NCBI RefSeq assembly: GCF_014645135.1
Contig: NZ_BMLH01000004.1
Location: 186,001 to 250,000 of the forward strand
Direction of reading: 5' to 3'
Length of the DNA: 64,000 nucleotides
DNA from: Rheinheimera tangshanensis
GTDB lineage: Bacteria; Pseudomonadota; Gammaproteobacteria; Enterobacterales; Alteromonadaceae
Positions 20,001-29,080 of the stretch are shown here, piece after piece. Position numbers and translations under genes: made by a program. Below the pieces are notes generated by a model. The model did not search any database. It was not told the origin of the DNA and saw only the letters and a program-made list of their open reading frames with translations. The first letter of the stretch is position 1, and each line of letters opens with the position of its first letter.

Positions 20001-21775
20001 AACTTAAAGTCGATCAGCACAGGGTCGTGATCTGATGAGCGGAACGGATCCGGTGCATACAAGTTTTGTTGCTGAGCTTCTGATTTAAATTCAGTGTTGT
20101 AATCCAAAACGGCTGGCTCGTCAGCATTAATATTCCAGTGCTGGAATTGAGTCAGCTTTTTCGCCATGCTTTTGCTGGCAAGGGCATGATCCAAAGAGCC
20201 AGTGCGGCCTTTGTAGACATAAGAATAATGACCGGCGTCACCAACTGGGGCCAGGTGGACCCACCCAGCTTGCTCCAGTGTATAAACCGGGTCTTCCTGA
20301 CGGTATGCATTTAAATCGCCAATCACCAGCTGATGTGCGGTCGTGACGCCTGTAGGCTGAGTCTGCAGCCAGGCCGATAATGCTTTAGCCGCCTCGACAC
20401 GGGATTGATTCCAGCAGCCCTGACCATCTTTGTTATCACTATTGGCCTTGTCCTGTGCGCTGGTTTGCTGTTCAGGGCAACTGCCTTTGGATTTAAAATG
20501 GTTGATGCTGACAGTAAAAGTGGTGGAAGTATTTTTGGCTTGAAAGCTCTGCGCCAAAGGTGCACGTGAGCCATAAGCAAAGGGGCCTTGTGCTGTCACT
20601 GCTGCTTTGCCTGCTTCTGTTACTTTTTGCTGGTTGTAGATCAGCGCCACTTTAATAGCGTCATTGCCCTGCGAGTTGTCTGGTTTCACAAAAGCATAAC
20701 GATTATCGCCTAAGGCTTTGTTCAGCTCACGTACTATGGTGGCCAAAGCACTGCGTGCCTCGAAACCATTATTTTCTACTTCCAGCAAGCCTATAACATC
20801 AGCGTCCATGCGGGATAAAGCTGCGATCATTTTCGCTTGCTGGCGCTGTAATTCGTTCGCATCTGTGGCGCCGCGGCGCGTAGGGAAAGGATTGGCTGCA
20901 GTCTCGCCGGTGAAAAAGTTCAGTACATTAAAACTGGCCACCCGGATTTGGTCGGCTGCTTTTGCTTTCGGGGCCTCGGTTCTTGCATTGCTGGCGATAA
21001 AATCTGGCACTTGTGCCGCCACTAAGCGATAACCCTGTTTGGTTTCAATCAGATAACCCTGCAGATTTTTTACTGTATCACCCACCCGTACTGTATTGCT
21101 GGCCGACAAATTACTGTCAGGGAAAATCACAGGGTCTGGGTTTTGTTTAAAAATACCATCGTCCAGCGTCAGTTCGCTTAAACGCTGTTGCTGTTCAAAA
21201 GCTGTGGCTGCTTTACCAGGTCTGTGTAACTCAGTGGCGACCCACAATCTTTTGTCGGCCAGCAACAGCTCGCCATAACGCGATAAGCCGTAACTGTCAT
21301 TGACTACTAGCTGTTGAGGGAACGACAGATACTGACCTTCCAGTGCTTCCCAGTCGTGCTTAGATTGAACAGGCAGTGTCGCTACCACAGGTGTTGGTTT
21401 GGCTTGTTGACCACAGACTGAACTGGTGACATCCACTAAGGCTGTCATGCCATTGAGTTCAGCGACTTTACCTGTCACTTCAATCTGCTGACCTGGCTTC
21501 GCTGTCTGCACCAGCTCTTTGCTTGCAATAAATAAAGCTTCGCTGGTTGTGGGGTTGTTGTCTGGAGTCAGGCTTTGCAGCAAAACGCCTGCAGCTTTGC
21601 TATCCGGATAAAGCAGGCCAGTCACTACTCCAGATGTAGACACAGTTTTGCTGAGCAGCGGGCTTTGTTTAACCTCGCCCTGAATGGCTGCAATAGTTGT
21701 TTCTGTCTGACATGCAGCAGAAACGCCAAATGAACCAGTGGTTAGCACCAGTAACGTAAAAATGGATAATTTCAT
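19997..21775 (-). CDS. ExeM/NucH-family extracellular endonuclease
   Basis: 592 aa from ATG 21775, preceded by AAGGA; a longer frame to 21808 lacks support. Signal peptide LSIFTLLVLTTGSFGVSAA. An OB-fold-like N-terminal half (VSTSGVVTGLLYPDSKAAGV) leads to an endonuclease/exonuclease/phosphatase domain: ASFNVLNFF, ADVIGLLEVENNGFE, INHFKSKGSCP, GDLNAYRQEDPV and SDHDPVLIDF hold the metal and catalytic residues. Such nucleases degrade extracellular DNA for nutrients or biofilm remodelling. The catalytic region has several Cys (KGSCPEQ, GQGCWNQ). Confidence 0.9.
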   Translation of the reverse strand: MKLSIFTLLVLTTGSFGVSAACQTETTIAAIQGEVKQSPLLSKTVSTSGVVTGLLYPDSKAAGVLLQSLTPDNNPTTSEALFIASKELVQTAKPGQQIEVTGKVAELNGMTALVDVTSSVCGQQAKPTPVVATLPVQSKHDWEALEGQYLSFPQQLVVNDSYGLSRYGELLLADKRLWVATELHRPGKAATAFEQQQRLSELTLDDGIFKQNPDPVIFPDSNLSASNTVRVGDTVKNLQGYLIETKQGYRLVAAQVPDFIASNARTEAPKAKAADQIRVASFNVLNFFTGETAANPFPTRRGATDANELQRQQAKMIAALSRMDADVIGLLEVENNGFEARSALATIVRELNKALGDNRYAFVKPDNSQGNDAIKVALIYNQQKVTEAGKAAVTAQGPFAYGSRAPLAQSFQAKNTSTTFTVSINHFKSKGSCPEQQTSAQDKANSDNKDGQGCWNQSRVEAAKALSAWLQTQPTGVTTAHQLVIGDLNAYRQEDPVYTLEQAGWVHLAPVGDAGHYSYVYKGRTGSLDHALASKSMAKKLTQFQHWNINADEPAVLDYNTEFKSEAQQQNLYAPDPFRSSDHDPVLIDFKF

Positions 21776-21892
21776 CAAAAGAGTCCTTTGATTCAGGAGC
21801 ATAAGCACAGATGCGTACAGCCTAAGGCACCCAGAAAAATCTACAAGGGCAAATCGTTGAAATTTGCATGAAATTGCTGTGAATAGCGGACC

Positions 21893-21922
21893 AAAAAAGT
21901 AAAGGCGCCATAACGGCGCCTT
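21893..21922 (-). terminator. Intrinsic terminator of purD
   Basis: On the minus strand, an 8-bp stem AAGGCGCC / GGCGCCTT with a 5-base loop, followed by TACTTTTTT. It lies 18 bp after the purD stop and insulates the nuclease gene. Confidence 0.9.
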
Positions 21923-21940
21923 AGAAATAAAGGAATACCT

Positions 21941-23227
21941 TTAATTTTTCTCACGTTTGATTGCGCGGTAGCCTATGTCCCGGCGACTAAATACACCGTC
22001 CCATTGCACTTTATCAGTCAGCTCGTAGGCCGCTTTTTGTGCTGCAGTGACATTGGCGCCTAAAGCTGTAGCACAAAGCACACGACCACCAGCTGTCAGT
22101 ACCTGACCATCTTTTAACACAGTGCCAGCGTGGAATACTTTGGCTTCACGGCTGTCTTCTGTGGGCAAACCAGAAATCACGTCGCCTTTGCGGTAATCAT
22201 CCGGATAACCACCAGCAGCCAGCACTACGCCAACAGCAGCGCGGCTATCGAATTTAATCTGTTGCTGGGCTAATTTACCTTCTACAGCAGCCTGACACAG
22301 CTCGACTAAGTCGGACTGTAAACGCATCATAATAGGCTGTGTTTCAGGGTCACCAAAACGGCAGTTAAACTCCAGCACTTTACAGGTACCGTCAGGAGCT
22401 ACCATCAAACCTGCATAGAGGAAACCTGTGTAGATATGGCCTTCAGAGGCCATCCCCTTCACTGTGGGGTAAATGACATTTTGCATGACCCAGTCATGTA
22501 CGGCAGGAGTCACCACCGGTGCCGGGGAATAAGCACCCATACCACCGGTATTCGGACCTTTGTCACCATCATCACGGGCTTTGTGATCCTGAGACGAAGC
22601 AAAAGCTAAGGCATGAGTGCCGTCGACCATCACGATAAAGGACGCTTCTTCGCCTGTTAAAAACTCTTCAATCACCACACGGCTGCCGGCTGAGCCAAAC
22701 TTATTGCCAGACAGCATATCGTCTATAGCGGCAAAAGCTTCAGCTTCAGTCTGGGCGATAATCACACCTTTGCCTGCGGCCAGGCCATCGGCCTTGATGA
22801 CGATAGGAGTGCCATTGGTTTTGACATAAGCTTTAGCTGGCTCAATCTCTGTAAAGTTGGCATAAGCTGCAGTAGGGATTTTATGGCGGGCTAAAAAGTC
22901 TTTGGCAAAAGCTTTGGAGCTCTCGAGTTGAGCGGAGGCCTGAGTAGGGCCAAAAATAGCTAAGCCTTGCTGACGGAAGGTATCAACCACACCTTTGGCC
23001 AGTGGTGCTTCAGGGCCCACTATAGTCAAAGCTATGCCTTCGCTTTTGGCAAAAGCGGTCAGGGCAGGCACATCGTCAGCTGCTATATCCACATTGGTCA
23101 GATTAGCTTCCAGTGCAGTACCTGCGTTGCCGGGAGCTACAAAGACTTGTGTCACATGAGCCGATTGTGCTGCTTTCCAAGCCAGAGCATGTTCACGACC
23201 ACCACCACCTATTACTAATACTTTCAT
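21941..23227 (-). CDS. purD: Phosphoribosylamine-glycine ligase
   Basis: Second step of purine synthesis, an ATP-grasp ligase. The 428 aa begin MKVLVIGGGGREHALAWK, the canonical start; the open frame to 23278 adds a non-homologous leader. Other motifs are KADGLAAGKGVIIA, EEFLTGEEASFIVM, DHKARDDGDKGPNTGGMGAYSP and EFNCRFGDPE. purH, which often precedes purD, is not adjacent here. Confidence 0.96.
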   Translation of the reverse strand: MKVLVIGGGGREHALAWKAAQSAHVTQVFVAPGNAGTALEANLTNVDIAADDVPALTAFAKSEGIALTIVGPEAPLAKGVVDTFRQQGLAIFGPTQASAQLESSKAFAKDFLARHKIPTAAYANFTEIEPAKAYVKTNGTPIVIKADGLAAGKGVIIAQTEAEAFAAIDDMLSGNKFGSAGSRVVIEEFLTGEEASFIVMVDGTHALAFASSQDHKARDDGDKGPNTGGMGAYSPAPVVTPAVHDWVMQNVIYPTVKGMASEGHIYTGFLYAGLMVAPDGTCKVLEFNCRFGDPETQPIMMRLQSDLVELCQAAVEGKLAQQQIKFDSRAAVGVVLAAGGYPDDYRKGDVISGLPTEDSREAKVFHAGTVLKDGQVLTAGGRVLCATALGANVTAAQKAAYELTDKVQWDGVFSRRDIGYRAIKREKN

Positions 23228-23297
23228 TGTCAGTTTCGCCCTAATCAGTCCAGAATTTTTATTCAAAAGGTCTATCAAACACTAAACATCAGTGTCA

Positions 23298-23328
23298 CTA
23301 AAACAAACAGCAGCCTAGTTGGCTGCTG
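23298..23328 (-). terminator. Terminator overlapping the end of the exported methyltransferase gene
   Basis: Minus-strand stem CAGCAGCC / GGCTGCTG with a 5-base loop, followed by TTTGTTTTAG. The methyltransferase stop codon lies at the stem-loop junction, so the stem also codes the last residues. Confidence 0.8.
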
Positions 23329-24139
23329 GTTTGCGGAATTTAAGCGTCATTCGGTCACTTTCACCAATGGCCAGATACTTGTCTTTGTCCTGCTCTTTTT
23401 GTGACAGAGTTGGAGGCAAAGTCCAGACACCGCCCGGATGATCGGCTGTATCTTTTGGATTGGCGTTGATTTCACTGCTCTGTTCTAAAACAAAACCAGC
23501 TTTTTGTGCCAATTCAACCGCCAGACTTTGCGGGAAATAGCCTGACTTTAACCAGTCGGCTGTCTTTTTATCTTCAGGTAAACGGTGTTCCACTACACCT
23601 AATACACCACCCGGTTTCAAAGCAGCATAAAAGGAAGCAAAAGCATCGATCATGCCTTGTTCACCTTTTTGCATATACCAGTTGTGCAGGTTACGGAAAG
23701 TCAGCACCACATCAGCGCTGTTGGCCGGTGCTACTTGTTGATTAGGTAACGGAGAGAATTCTGTGACTACAACCTGTGAATACACTTCATTAGACGCGAG
23801 TTTGTCTTTAAAGGCTTTCAGGTTACGTGTGGCGTATTCGGAGGTACTGTTGGCCGGAAAATGCGCTGCGTAGTACTTGCCTTCTTTGGCCAATAACGGA
23901 GCCAGAATTTCGGTGTACCAGCCAGCACCCGGAGAGATCTCCACTACAGTACTTTGTGGTGTTACCCCAAAAAAAGCTAAGGTTTCAACCGGATGTCTGT
24001 ATAGGTCACGCGCTTTATTAGCTTCGGTACGGGCAGGGTTTTGCACCGCCTGTTGCAATGCTGTGGTATCGGCATTGGCAAAAGAGAACTGAGTGAGTAC
24101 TAAACTGGATACTAAAACGAATTGCGATAACGCCTTCAT
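23315..24139 (-). CDS. Exported class I SAM-dependent methyltransferase-like protein
   Basis: 274 aa. A clear signal peptide (KALSQFVLVSSLVLTQFSFANA, about residues 2-23) is followed by a Rossmann methyltransferase domain: motif I VVEISPGAGWYTEILAP, ADVVLTFRNLHNWYM, LKPGGVLGVVEHR. The C-terminus has HPGGVWTLPPTL. Export is odd for a SAM-dependent enzyme because SAM is cytosolic. The family occurs in other Alteromonadales; substrate unknown. Monocistronic, between purD and trmJ. Confidence 0.8.
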   Translation of the reverse strand: MKALSQFVLVSSLVLTQFSFANADTTALQQAVQNPARTEANKARDLYRHPVETLAFFGVTPQSTVVEISPGAGWYTEILAPLLAKEGKYYAAHFPANSTSEYATRNLKAFKDKLASNEVYSQVVVTEFSPLPNQQVAPANSADVVLTFRNLHNWYMQKGEQGMIDAFASFYAALKPGGVLGVVEHRLPEDKKTADWLKSGYFPQSLAVELAQKAGFVLEQSSEINANPKDTADHPGGVWTLPPTLSQKEQDKDKYLAIGESDRMTLKFRKPAAN

Positions 24140-24399
24140 AACACGATCCTTCTGAGTTAAAAACCTGCGTTAGTGTAACAAAGCACAATAGGTTTTGCAG
24201 TCAGAAAAAACCAGTGGTGGCTTTTATGGGATAACTGTCTTGATTAATAGCTTCAGATGGCTGGACTGCTAAATTTCAATCAACAAAAATTTTGCGCTGT
24301 GATAAAATGCCGCCCCTTGAATTTTTAAGCCTGTGGCTGTGCTGAAGATGACTTCACTGCTGCGTCGGGCCGCTATCGAAAGTATCTGCTGGAGTGGGC

Positions 24400-25122
24400 A
24401 TGTTAGAGCAAATCCGTATTGTGTTAGTAGGTACCTCTCATACCGGAAATATAGGTTCTGTTGCCCGCGCTATGAAAACTATGGGCTTAAGCAAACTAGT
24501 GCTGGTGTCTCCTAAAGAATTACCTGATGGTCAGGCCTATGCGTTATCAGCAGGCGCCAGTGATATTCTGGCTGGTGCTCAGGTTGTGGATACTCTGGAG
24601 CAAGCCATATCCGATTGTGGTTTAGTGGTCGGCACCAGTGCCCGTTCCCGTACTTTGTCCTGGCCTATGCTGGAGCCGCGTGAATGTGGTGAAAAAGCTG
24701 TGCTTGAAGCCACACAAAAACCGGTAGCATTGGTATTTGGTCGCGAAAACAATGGCTTGACCAACGAAGAGTTGCAAATGTGCAACTACCACGTCTGTAT
24801 ACCTGCCAATCCTGAATACAGCTCCTTGAATTTGGCTATGGCCGTCCAAATTATTGCCTATGAAGTTCGGGTAGCCTTTTTAGCGCAGCAGGATAAAACC
24901 CCTGAAACAGATTTAACTATTTATCCGGAAATTGATCAGATGGAGAAGTTTTATGTCCATTTGGAACAAACCCTAAGCGACACAGGTTTTATCATCAAGC
25001 AGCATCCGGGTATTGTGATGGCGCGTTTACGTCGCCTATTCGCCCGCTCCAGACCTGATGAGCAGGAGCTGAATATTTTGCGGGGTATTCTGGCCTCGAT
25101 TCAACGCACCACCAAGCAATAA
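24400..25122 (+). CDS. trmJ: tRNA (cytidine/uridine-2'-O-)-methyltransferase TrmJ
   Basis: SPOUT-class enzyme that 2'-O-methylates position 32 of several tRNAs. 240 aa. Knot motifs: [34 protein letters not shown] and [26 protein letters not shown] at 24391-24394 selects the ATG at 24400; a GTG at 24394 is also in frame. It sits upstream of cysE and the isc operon, the usual trmJ-isc linkage. Confidence 0.95.
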   Translation: MLEQIRIVLVGTSHTGNIGSVARAMKTMGLSKLVLVSPKELPDGQAYALSAGASDILAGAQVVDTLEQAISDCGLVVGTSARSRTLSWPMLEPRECGEKAVLEATQKPVALVFGRENNGLTNEELQMCNYHVCIPANPEYSSLNLAMAVQIIAYEVRVAFLAQQDKTPETDLTIYPEIDQMEKFYVHLEQTLSDTGFIIKQHPGIVMARLRRLFARSRPDEQELNILRGILASIQRTTKQ

Positions 25123-25136
25123 ATAGGATGTGGACC

Positions 25137-25946
25137 ATGTTTGCAGGTATCAAAGAAGACATTAAAAGTGTGTTCGAGCGGGATCCGGCGGCGCGCAGTG
25201 CGTTTGAAGTACTGACTAACTACCCTGGTTTGCACGCTATCTGGTGGCATCGGATGAACCATCGTTTATGGAAAGCGAACTGGAAATGGCTGGCGCGTTT
25301 TTTAAGTACCATAGCCCGTTGGTTAACAGGAGTTGAAATTCACCCTGGCGCAAAAATTGGCCGTCGCTTTTTTATCGACCATGGTATGGGTGTAGTGATA
25401 GGTGAAACTGCTGAAATTGGTGATGACGTGACGCTGTACCATGGCGTGACTTTAGGTGGTACCAGCTGGAACCCCGGTAAACGTCACCCGACTTTAGGTA
25501 ACGGAGTGGTGATAGGGGCTGGTGCCAAAGTATTAGGGCCTTTGTATGTTGGCGAATCAGCCCGTATAGGTTCCAACGCTGTGGTAGTGAAGGATGTCCC
25601 TCCTGGCGCGACTGTGGTCGGTATTCCGGGTCGTATTGTCGCCAAGCAAGATATGGCACTGACGGAACAACGTCAGCAAATGGCAAAAAAGTTTGGCTTC
25701 GATGCTTACGCTGTCTCCAGCGATAACCCGGATCCAGTCGCCAATGCCATGGGGCGCATGCTGGATCATATGCATTTTTTAGATAACAAAGTGACGGAGC
25801 TGTGCCAAAGCATCAATAAACTCGGCGGCAACGTCTGCGAGATGGTGCCGGAAATCGCTATTGAAGATGAGACTTTTATTCAGGCTGAGCGTGAAGCCGC
25901 TGAACAACGCAAAAAAGCGGTAGACGCTTTTGATCCGACTATTTAA
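25137..25946 (+). CDS. cysE: Serine O-acetyltransferase
   Basis: Makes O-acetylserine for cysteine synthesis, the sulfur donor for the following isc genes. 269 aa. An N-terminal helical part ([19 protein letters not shown]) is followed by a left-handed beta-helix of hexapeptide repeats with [29 protein letters not shown] (catalytic His-Asp) and [25 protein letters not shown] at 25125-25128 selects ATG 25137 over the ATG at 25128. It is followed by the iscR promoter region. Confidence 0.95.
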   Translation: MFAGIKEDIKSVFERDPAARSAFEVLTNYPGLHAIWWHRMNHRLWKANWKWLARFLSTIARWLTGVEIHPGAKIGRRFFIDHGMGVVIGETAEIGDDVTLYHGVTLGGTSWNPGKRHPTLGNGVVIGAGAKVLGPLYVGESARIGSNAVVVKDVPPGATVVGIPGRIVAKQDMALTEQRQQMAKKFGFDAYAVSSDNPDPVANAMGRMLDHMHFLDNKVTELCQSINKLGGNVCEMVPEIAIEDETFIQAEREAAEQRKKAVDAFDPTI

Positions 25947-25994
25947 GCCGCTACAGAGCTTTTCATCGGAAAAAGAGTTGAACCTAAACGGATA

Positions 25995-26051
25995 ATACCT
26001 GACTAAAACGGTAGGATTAATACTTGACTAAAACAGTCAAGAATGTACAAT
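25995..26051 (+). promoter_or_regulatory. iscR promoter with two tandem IscR type 1 sites
   Basis: Two adjacent 25-bp IscR-type-1-like palindromes lie at 25995-26019 and 26020-26044. Each has a GACT left half and an AAAAC centre; the second is nearly perfect (TTGACT..AGTCAA). The second covers the -35 TTGACT (26024-26029), which is 16 bp from the -10 TACAAT (26046-26051). [2Fe-2S]-IscR would therefore block polymerase, as in E. coli autorepression of isc. Confidence 0.85.
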
Positions 26052-26079
26052 TTGCGCCATTCGTTTCAGGGAGTCCGTT

Positions 26080-26562
26080 ATGCGTTTAACTTCAAAAGGC
26101 CGATACGCTGTGACCGCTATGCTGGATGTTGCATTACATGCAGAGTCTGGCCCGGTATCATTGGCGGATATCTCTGAACGTCAGGGTATTTCCCTGTCTT
26201 ACCTTGAACAGCTGTTTGCCCGTTTACGCAAACAAGGTCTGGTTAGCAGTGTGCGGGGCCCGGGTGGTGGTTACCAACTTGGGCTGGATCCGATGCAAAT
26301 ATCGGTATCAGCTGTGATCAGTGCAGTCGATGAGTCCGTAGATGCCACACGTTGTCAGGGTAAATCTGATTGTCAAAGCGGCGCTAAATGTTTAACCCAC
26401 AGTTTGTGGACAGATTTAAGCGATCGTATCGAAGACTTCCTCACCGGTATCACTTTAGGTGAACTGGTTCGCCAGAATGAAGTGAAAAAAGTGGCGAAAC
26501 GGCAAGATGGCCGTGTGTTAAAAAATCCAGCAACTGAAATCGAAGTCAGTTGCCAGTTGTAG
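26080..26562 (+). CDS. iscR: Fe-S cluster regulator IscR
   Basis: Rrf2-family transcription factor carrying a [2Fe-2S] cluster, the repressor of the isc operon and sensor of Fe-S demand. 160 aa. The winged HTH is [20 protein letters not shown] with [17 protein letters not shown]. Cluster ligands C92, C98, C104 and H107 are all present in the same spacing as E. coli. CAGGGAG precedes the ATG. First gene of iscRSUA-hscBA-fdx. Confidence 0.97.
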   Translation: MRLTSKGRYAVTAMLDVALHAESGPVSLADISERQGISLSYLEQLFARLRKQGLVSSVRGPGGGYQLGLDPMQISVSAVISAVDESVDATRCQGKSDCQSGAKCLTHSLWTDLSDRIEDFLTGITLGELVRQNEVKKVAKRQDGRVLKNPATEIEVSCQL

Positions 26563-26581
26563 GCAAAAGCCGGAGCAAAAA

Positions 26582-27796
26582 ATGAAGCTACCTATTTATT
26601 TAGATTATGCAGCCACAACCCCGGTTGATCCGCGAGTGGCCGAAAAACTGATGCAATTTTTGACTATGGATGGTTCTTTTGGTAATCCGGCGTCTCGTTC
26701 GCACAAGTTCGGCTGGCAGGCAGAAGAAGCGGTAGAAATTGCCCGTGCGCAAATTGCCGAACTGGTCAACGCCGACCCACGTGAAATTGTATTCACTTCA
26801 GGTGCGACTGAATCAAACAACTTAGCTATCAAAGGCGCAGCGCAGTTTTACCATAAAAAAGGTAAACACCTGATCACCGCCAAAACCGAACACAAAGCTG
26901 TGCTGGATGCTATGCGCGCTTTGGAACGTGAAGGCTTTGAAGTGACTTATCTGGATGTGGAAGCCAACGGCTTAGTAGACCTGAATAAGTTAGAGGCTGC
27001 TATCCGTCCTGATACCACAGTCATCAGCATCATGTTCGTCAACAACGAAATTGGTGTGATCCAGGATATCGCCGCTATTGGCGAGTTGTGTCGCAGCAAA
27101 GGTATTATTTTCCATGTCGATGCGGCTCAGGCCACAGGCAAAGTGGATATCGATTTAGAGACTTTAAAAGTGGATCTGATGTCGTTCTCAGGCCACAAAA
27201 CTTATGGTCCAAAAGGCATTGGCGCTTTGTATGTGCGCCGTAAGCCACGTATTCGTTTAGAAGCCCAGACGCACGGCGGTGGTCATGAGCGTGGTATGCG
27301 TTCAGGCACTTTAGCCACACACCAAATTGTGGCTATGGGTGAAGCCTTCCGTATTGCCAAAGAAGAAATGCACGCTGAACGTGAGCGTGTTGCAGTGTTA
27401 CGTGACCGTTTATTAGACGGCATTAAAGACATCGAACAGGTGTTTTTAAATGGTGATGCGGTGCAACGTGTGCCTGGTATTACCAACGTCAGCTTTAACT
27501 ACGTTGAAGGTGAGTCTTTGATTATGGCGTTAAAAGACATCGCCGTATCTTCAGGTTCAGCTTGTACTTCAGCCAGTCTGGAACCTTCGTACGTATTACG
27601 TGCTTTAGGTTTAACCGACGAGCTGGCTCACAGTTCTATTCGTTTCAGCATCGGCCGTTACACCACGGAAGAGCAAATTGATCACACCATTAAGATAGTG
27701 CATGACGCCATTGGTAAATTACGCGACATGTCACCTCTGTGGGAAATGTACAAAGACGGCGTGGATTTAGGCAGCGTAGCCTGGGTTGCACACTAG
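26582..27796 (+). CDS. iscS: Cysteine desulfurase IscS
   Basis: PLP enzyme that removes sulfur from cysteine for Fe-S clusters and tRNA thiolation. 404 aa, the E. coli length. [32 protein letters not shown] lysine in [18 protein letters not shown], and persulfide Cys in [21 protein letters not shown]. It follows iscR by 19 bp. Confidence 0.98.
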   Translation: MKLPIYLDYAATTPVDPRVAEKLMQFLTMDGSFGNPASRSHKFGWQAEEAVEIARAQIAELVNADPREIVFTSGATESNNLAIKGAAQFYHKKGKHLITAKTEHKAVLDAMRALEREGFEVTYLDVEANGLVDLNKLEAAIRPDTTVISIMFVNNEIGVIQDIAAIGELCRSKGIIFHVDAAQATGKVDIDLETLKVDLMSFSGHKTYGPKGIGALYVRRKPRIRLEAQTHGGGHERGMRSGTLATHQIVAMGEAFRIAKEEMHAERERVAVLRDRLLDGIKDIEQVFLNGDAVQRVPGITNVSFNYVEGESLIMALKDIAVSSGSACTSASLEPSYVLRALGLTDELAHSSIRFSIGRYTTEEQIDHTIKIVHDAIGKLRDMSPLWEMYKDGVDLGSVAWVAH

Positions 27797-27824
27797 TAAT
27801 TATCTGGATTAGAGGGCATAAGCC

Positions 27825-28208
27825 ATGGCGTACAGCAACAAAGTCATAGACCATTACGAAAATCCGCGTAACGTCGGTTCATTCGCTAAAGACGACCCAA
27901 CTATAGCTACAGGTATGGTTGGCGCACCGGCTTGTGGTGACGTGATGAAGTTACAGTTAAAAATTAACGAGCAGGGCATTATTGAAGATGCCAAGTTCAA
28001 GACCTACGGCTGTGGCAGTGCTATTGCATCCAGCTCATTAGTGACTGAATGGGTCAAAGGCAAAAGCATCGACGAAGCGGCTTTAATCAAAAACACCGAT
28101 ATAGCGCAGGAACTGGCTTTACCTCCGGTAAAAATCCACTGCTCTATTCTGGCGGAAGATGCAATCAAAGCAGCCATTGCTGATTACAAACAACGTCACG
28201 GGAACTAA
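27825..28208 (+). CDS. iscU: Fe-S cluster scaffold IscU
   Basis: 127 aa scaffold on which clusters are built from IscS-derived sulfur. Three cluster cysteines: C37 in GAPACGDVMKLQ, C63 in YGCGSAIASS, C106 in PPVKIHCSILAEDAI, which also contains the HscA-binding LPPVK. Between iscS and iscA. Confidence 0.98.
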   Translation: MAYSNKVIDHYENPRNVGSFAKDDPTIATGMVGAPACGDVMKLQLKINEQGIIEDAKFKTYGCGSAIASSSLVTEWVKGKSIDEAALIKNTDIAQELALPPVKIHCSILAEDAIKAAIADYKQRHGN

Positions 28209-28211
28209 GTT

Positions 28212-28535
28212 ATGGCTATTTCAATGACACCAGCGGCAGCGGATCGCGTCAGAAGCTTCCTCGCCAATAGAGGCAAAGGCTTGGGCTTGCGTGTCGGTGT
28301 AAAAACCACAGGCTGTTCAGGACTGGCTTATGTGCTGGAGTTTGTTGACGAGTTAAATGATGACGATCAGGTATTCGAACAGGATAATCTGAAACTCATT
28401 GTTGACGGTAAAAGTTTAGTTTATATCGACGGCACTCAGCTGGATTTTGTCAAAGAAGGTTTAAACGAAGGGTTTCAGTTTAACAACCCCAACGTCAATG
28501 GCGAATGTGGTTGTGGCGAAAGCTTCACCGTTTAA
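28212..28535 (+). CDS. iscA: Iron-sulfur cluster carrier IscA
   Basis: 107 aa A-type carrier. Conserved Cys in [16 protein letters not shown] and the C-terminal CGC motif in GECGCGESF. It starts 3 bp after the iscU stop, so the two are tightly coupled. Confidence 0.97.
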   Translation: MAISMTPAAADRVRSFLANRGKGLGLRVGVKTTGCSGLAYVLEFVDELNDDDQVFEQDNLKLIVDGKSLVYIDGTQLDFVKEGLNEGFQFNNPNVNGECGCGESFTV

Positions 28536-28547
28536 CGAAGGGCGCAG

Positions 28548-29072
28548 ATGAATTACTTTCAGCTTTTTCATCTGCCAGCTCAGTTTGAGCTGGATTTGAC
28601 TGAATTAGGCACTCGTTATCTGGAATTGCAACGGCAATTTCATCCGGATAAACATGCCGCAGGCTCTGAGCGCGATAAGCTGATGGCGGTGCAACAAGCC
28701 GCCAATATCAACGATGCCTATCACAGCTTAAAGCAGCCGCTATTGCGTGCTGAACATTTACTGGCGTTACGGGGTTTAAAAATCAGTAACGAGCAGCGTA
28801 GTTTTATGGAACCTGCATTTTTAATGCAGCAAATGGAGTTACGTGAGTTACTGGCCGAGATTAGCGATGCTGCTGATCCAGAAGAGTTAATAGACGAAGC
28901 TGATCAGCAAATTCAGCAACAGAAAAAAGCGCTATTACGACAGTTGCAATCGGCACTGGACGCCAACACACCTGAGCACGATCATCAGGCGGCTGATATA
29001 ATCCGCAAACTCAAATTTTTCTTTAAGCTGCAGCAAGAGCTGGAGCTTTTAGAACAACAAACACAAGACTAA
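28548..29072 (+). CDS. hscB: Co-chaperone HscB (J-protein)
   Basis: 174 aa. J domain with the HPD signature in [13 protein letters not shown], then a C-terminal three-helix domain ([27 protein letters not shown]) that binds IscU. Delivers IscU to HscA. In the isc operon, 8 bp before hscA. Confidence 0.96.
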   Translation: MNYFQLFHLPAQFELDLTELGTRYLELQRQFHPDKHAAGSERDKLMAVQQAANINDAYHSLKQPLLRAEHLLALRGLKISNEQRSFMEPAFLMQQMELRELLAEISDAADPEELIDEADQQIQQQKKALLRQLQSALDANTPEHDHQAADIIRKLKFFFKLQQELELLEQQTQD

Positions 29073-29080
29073 AGAGCAGC

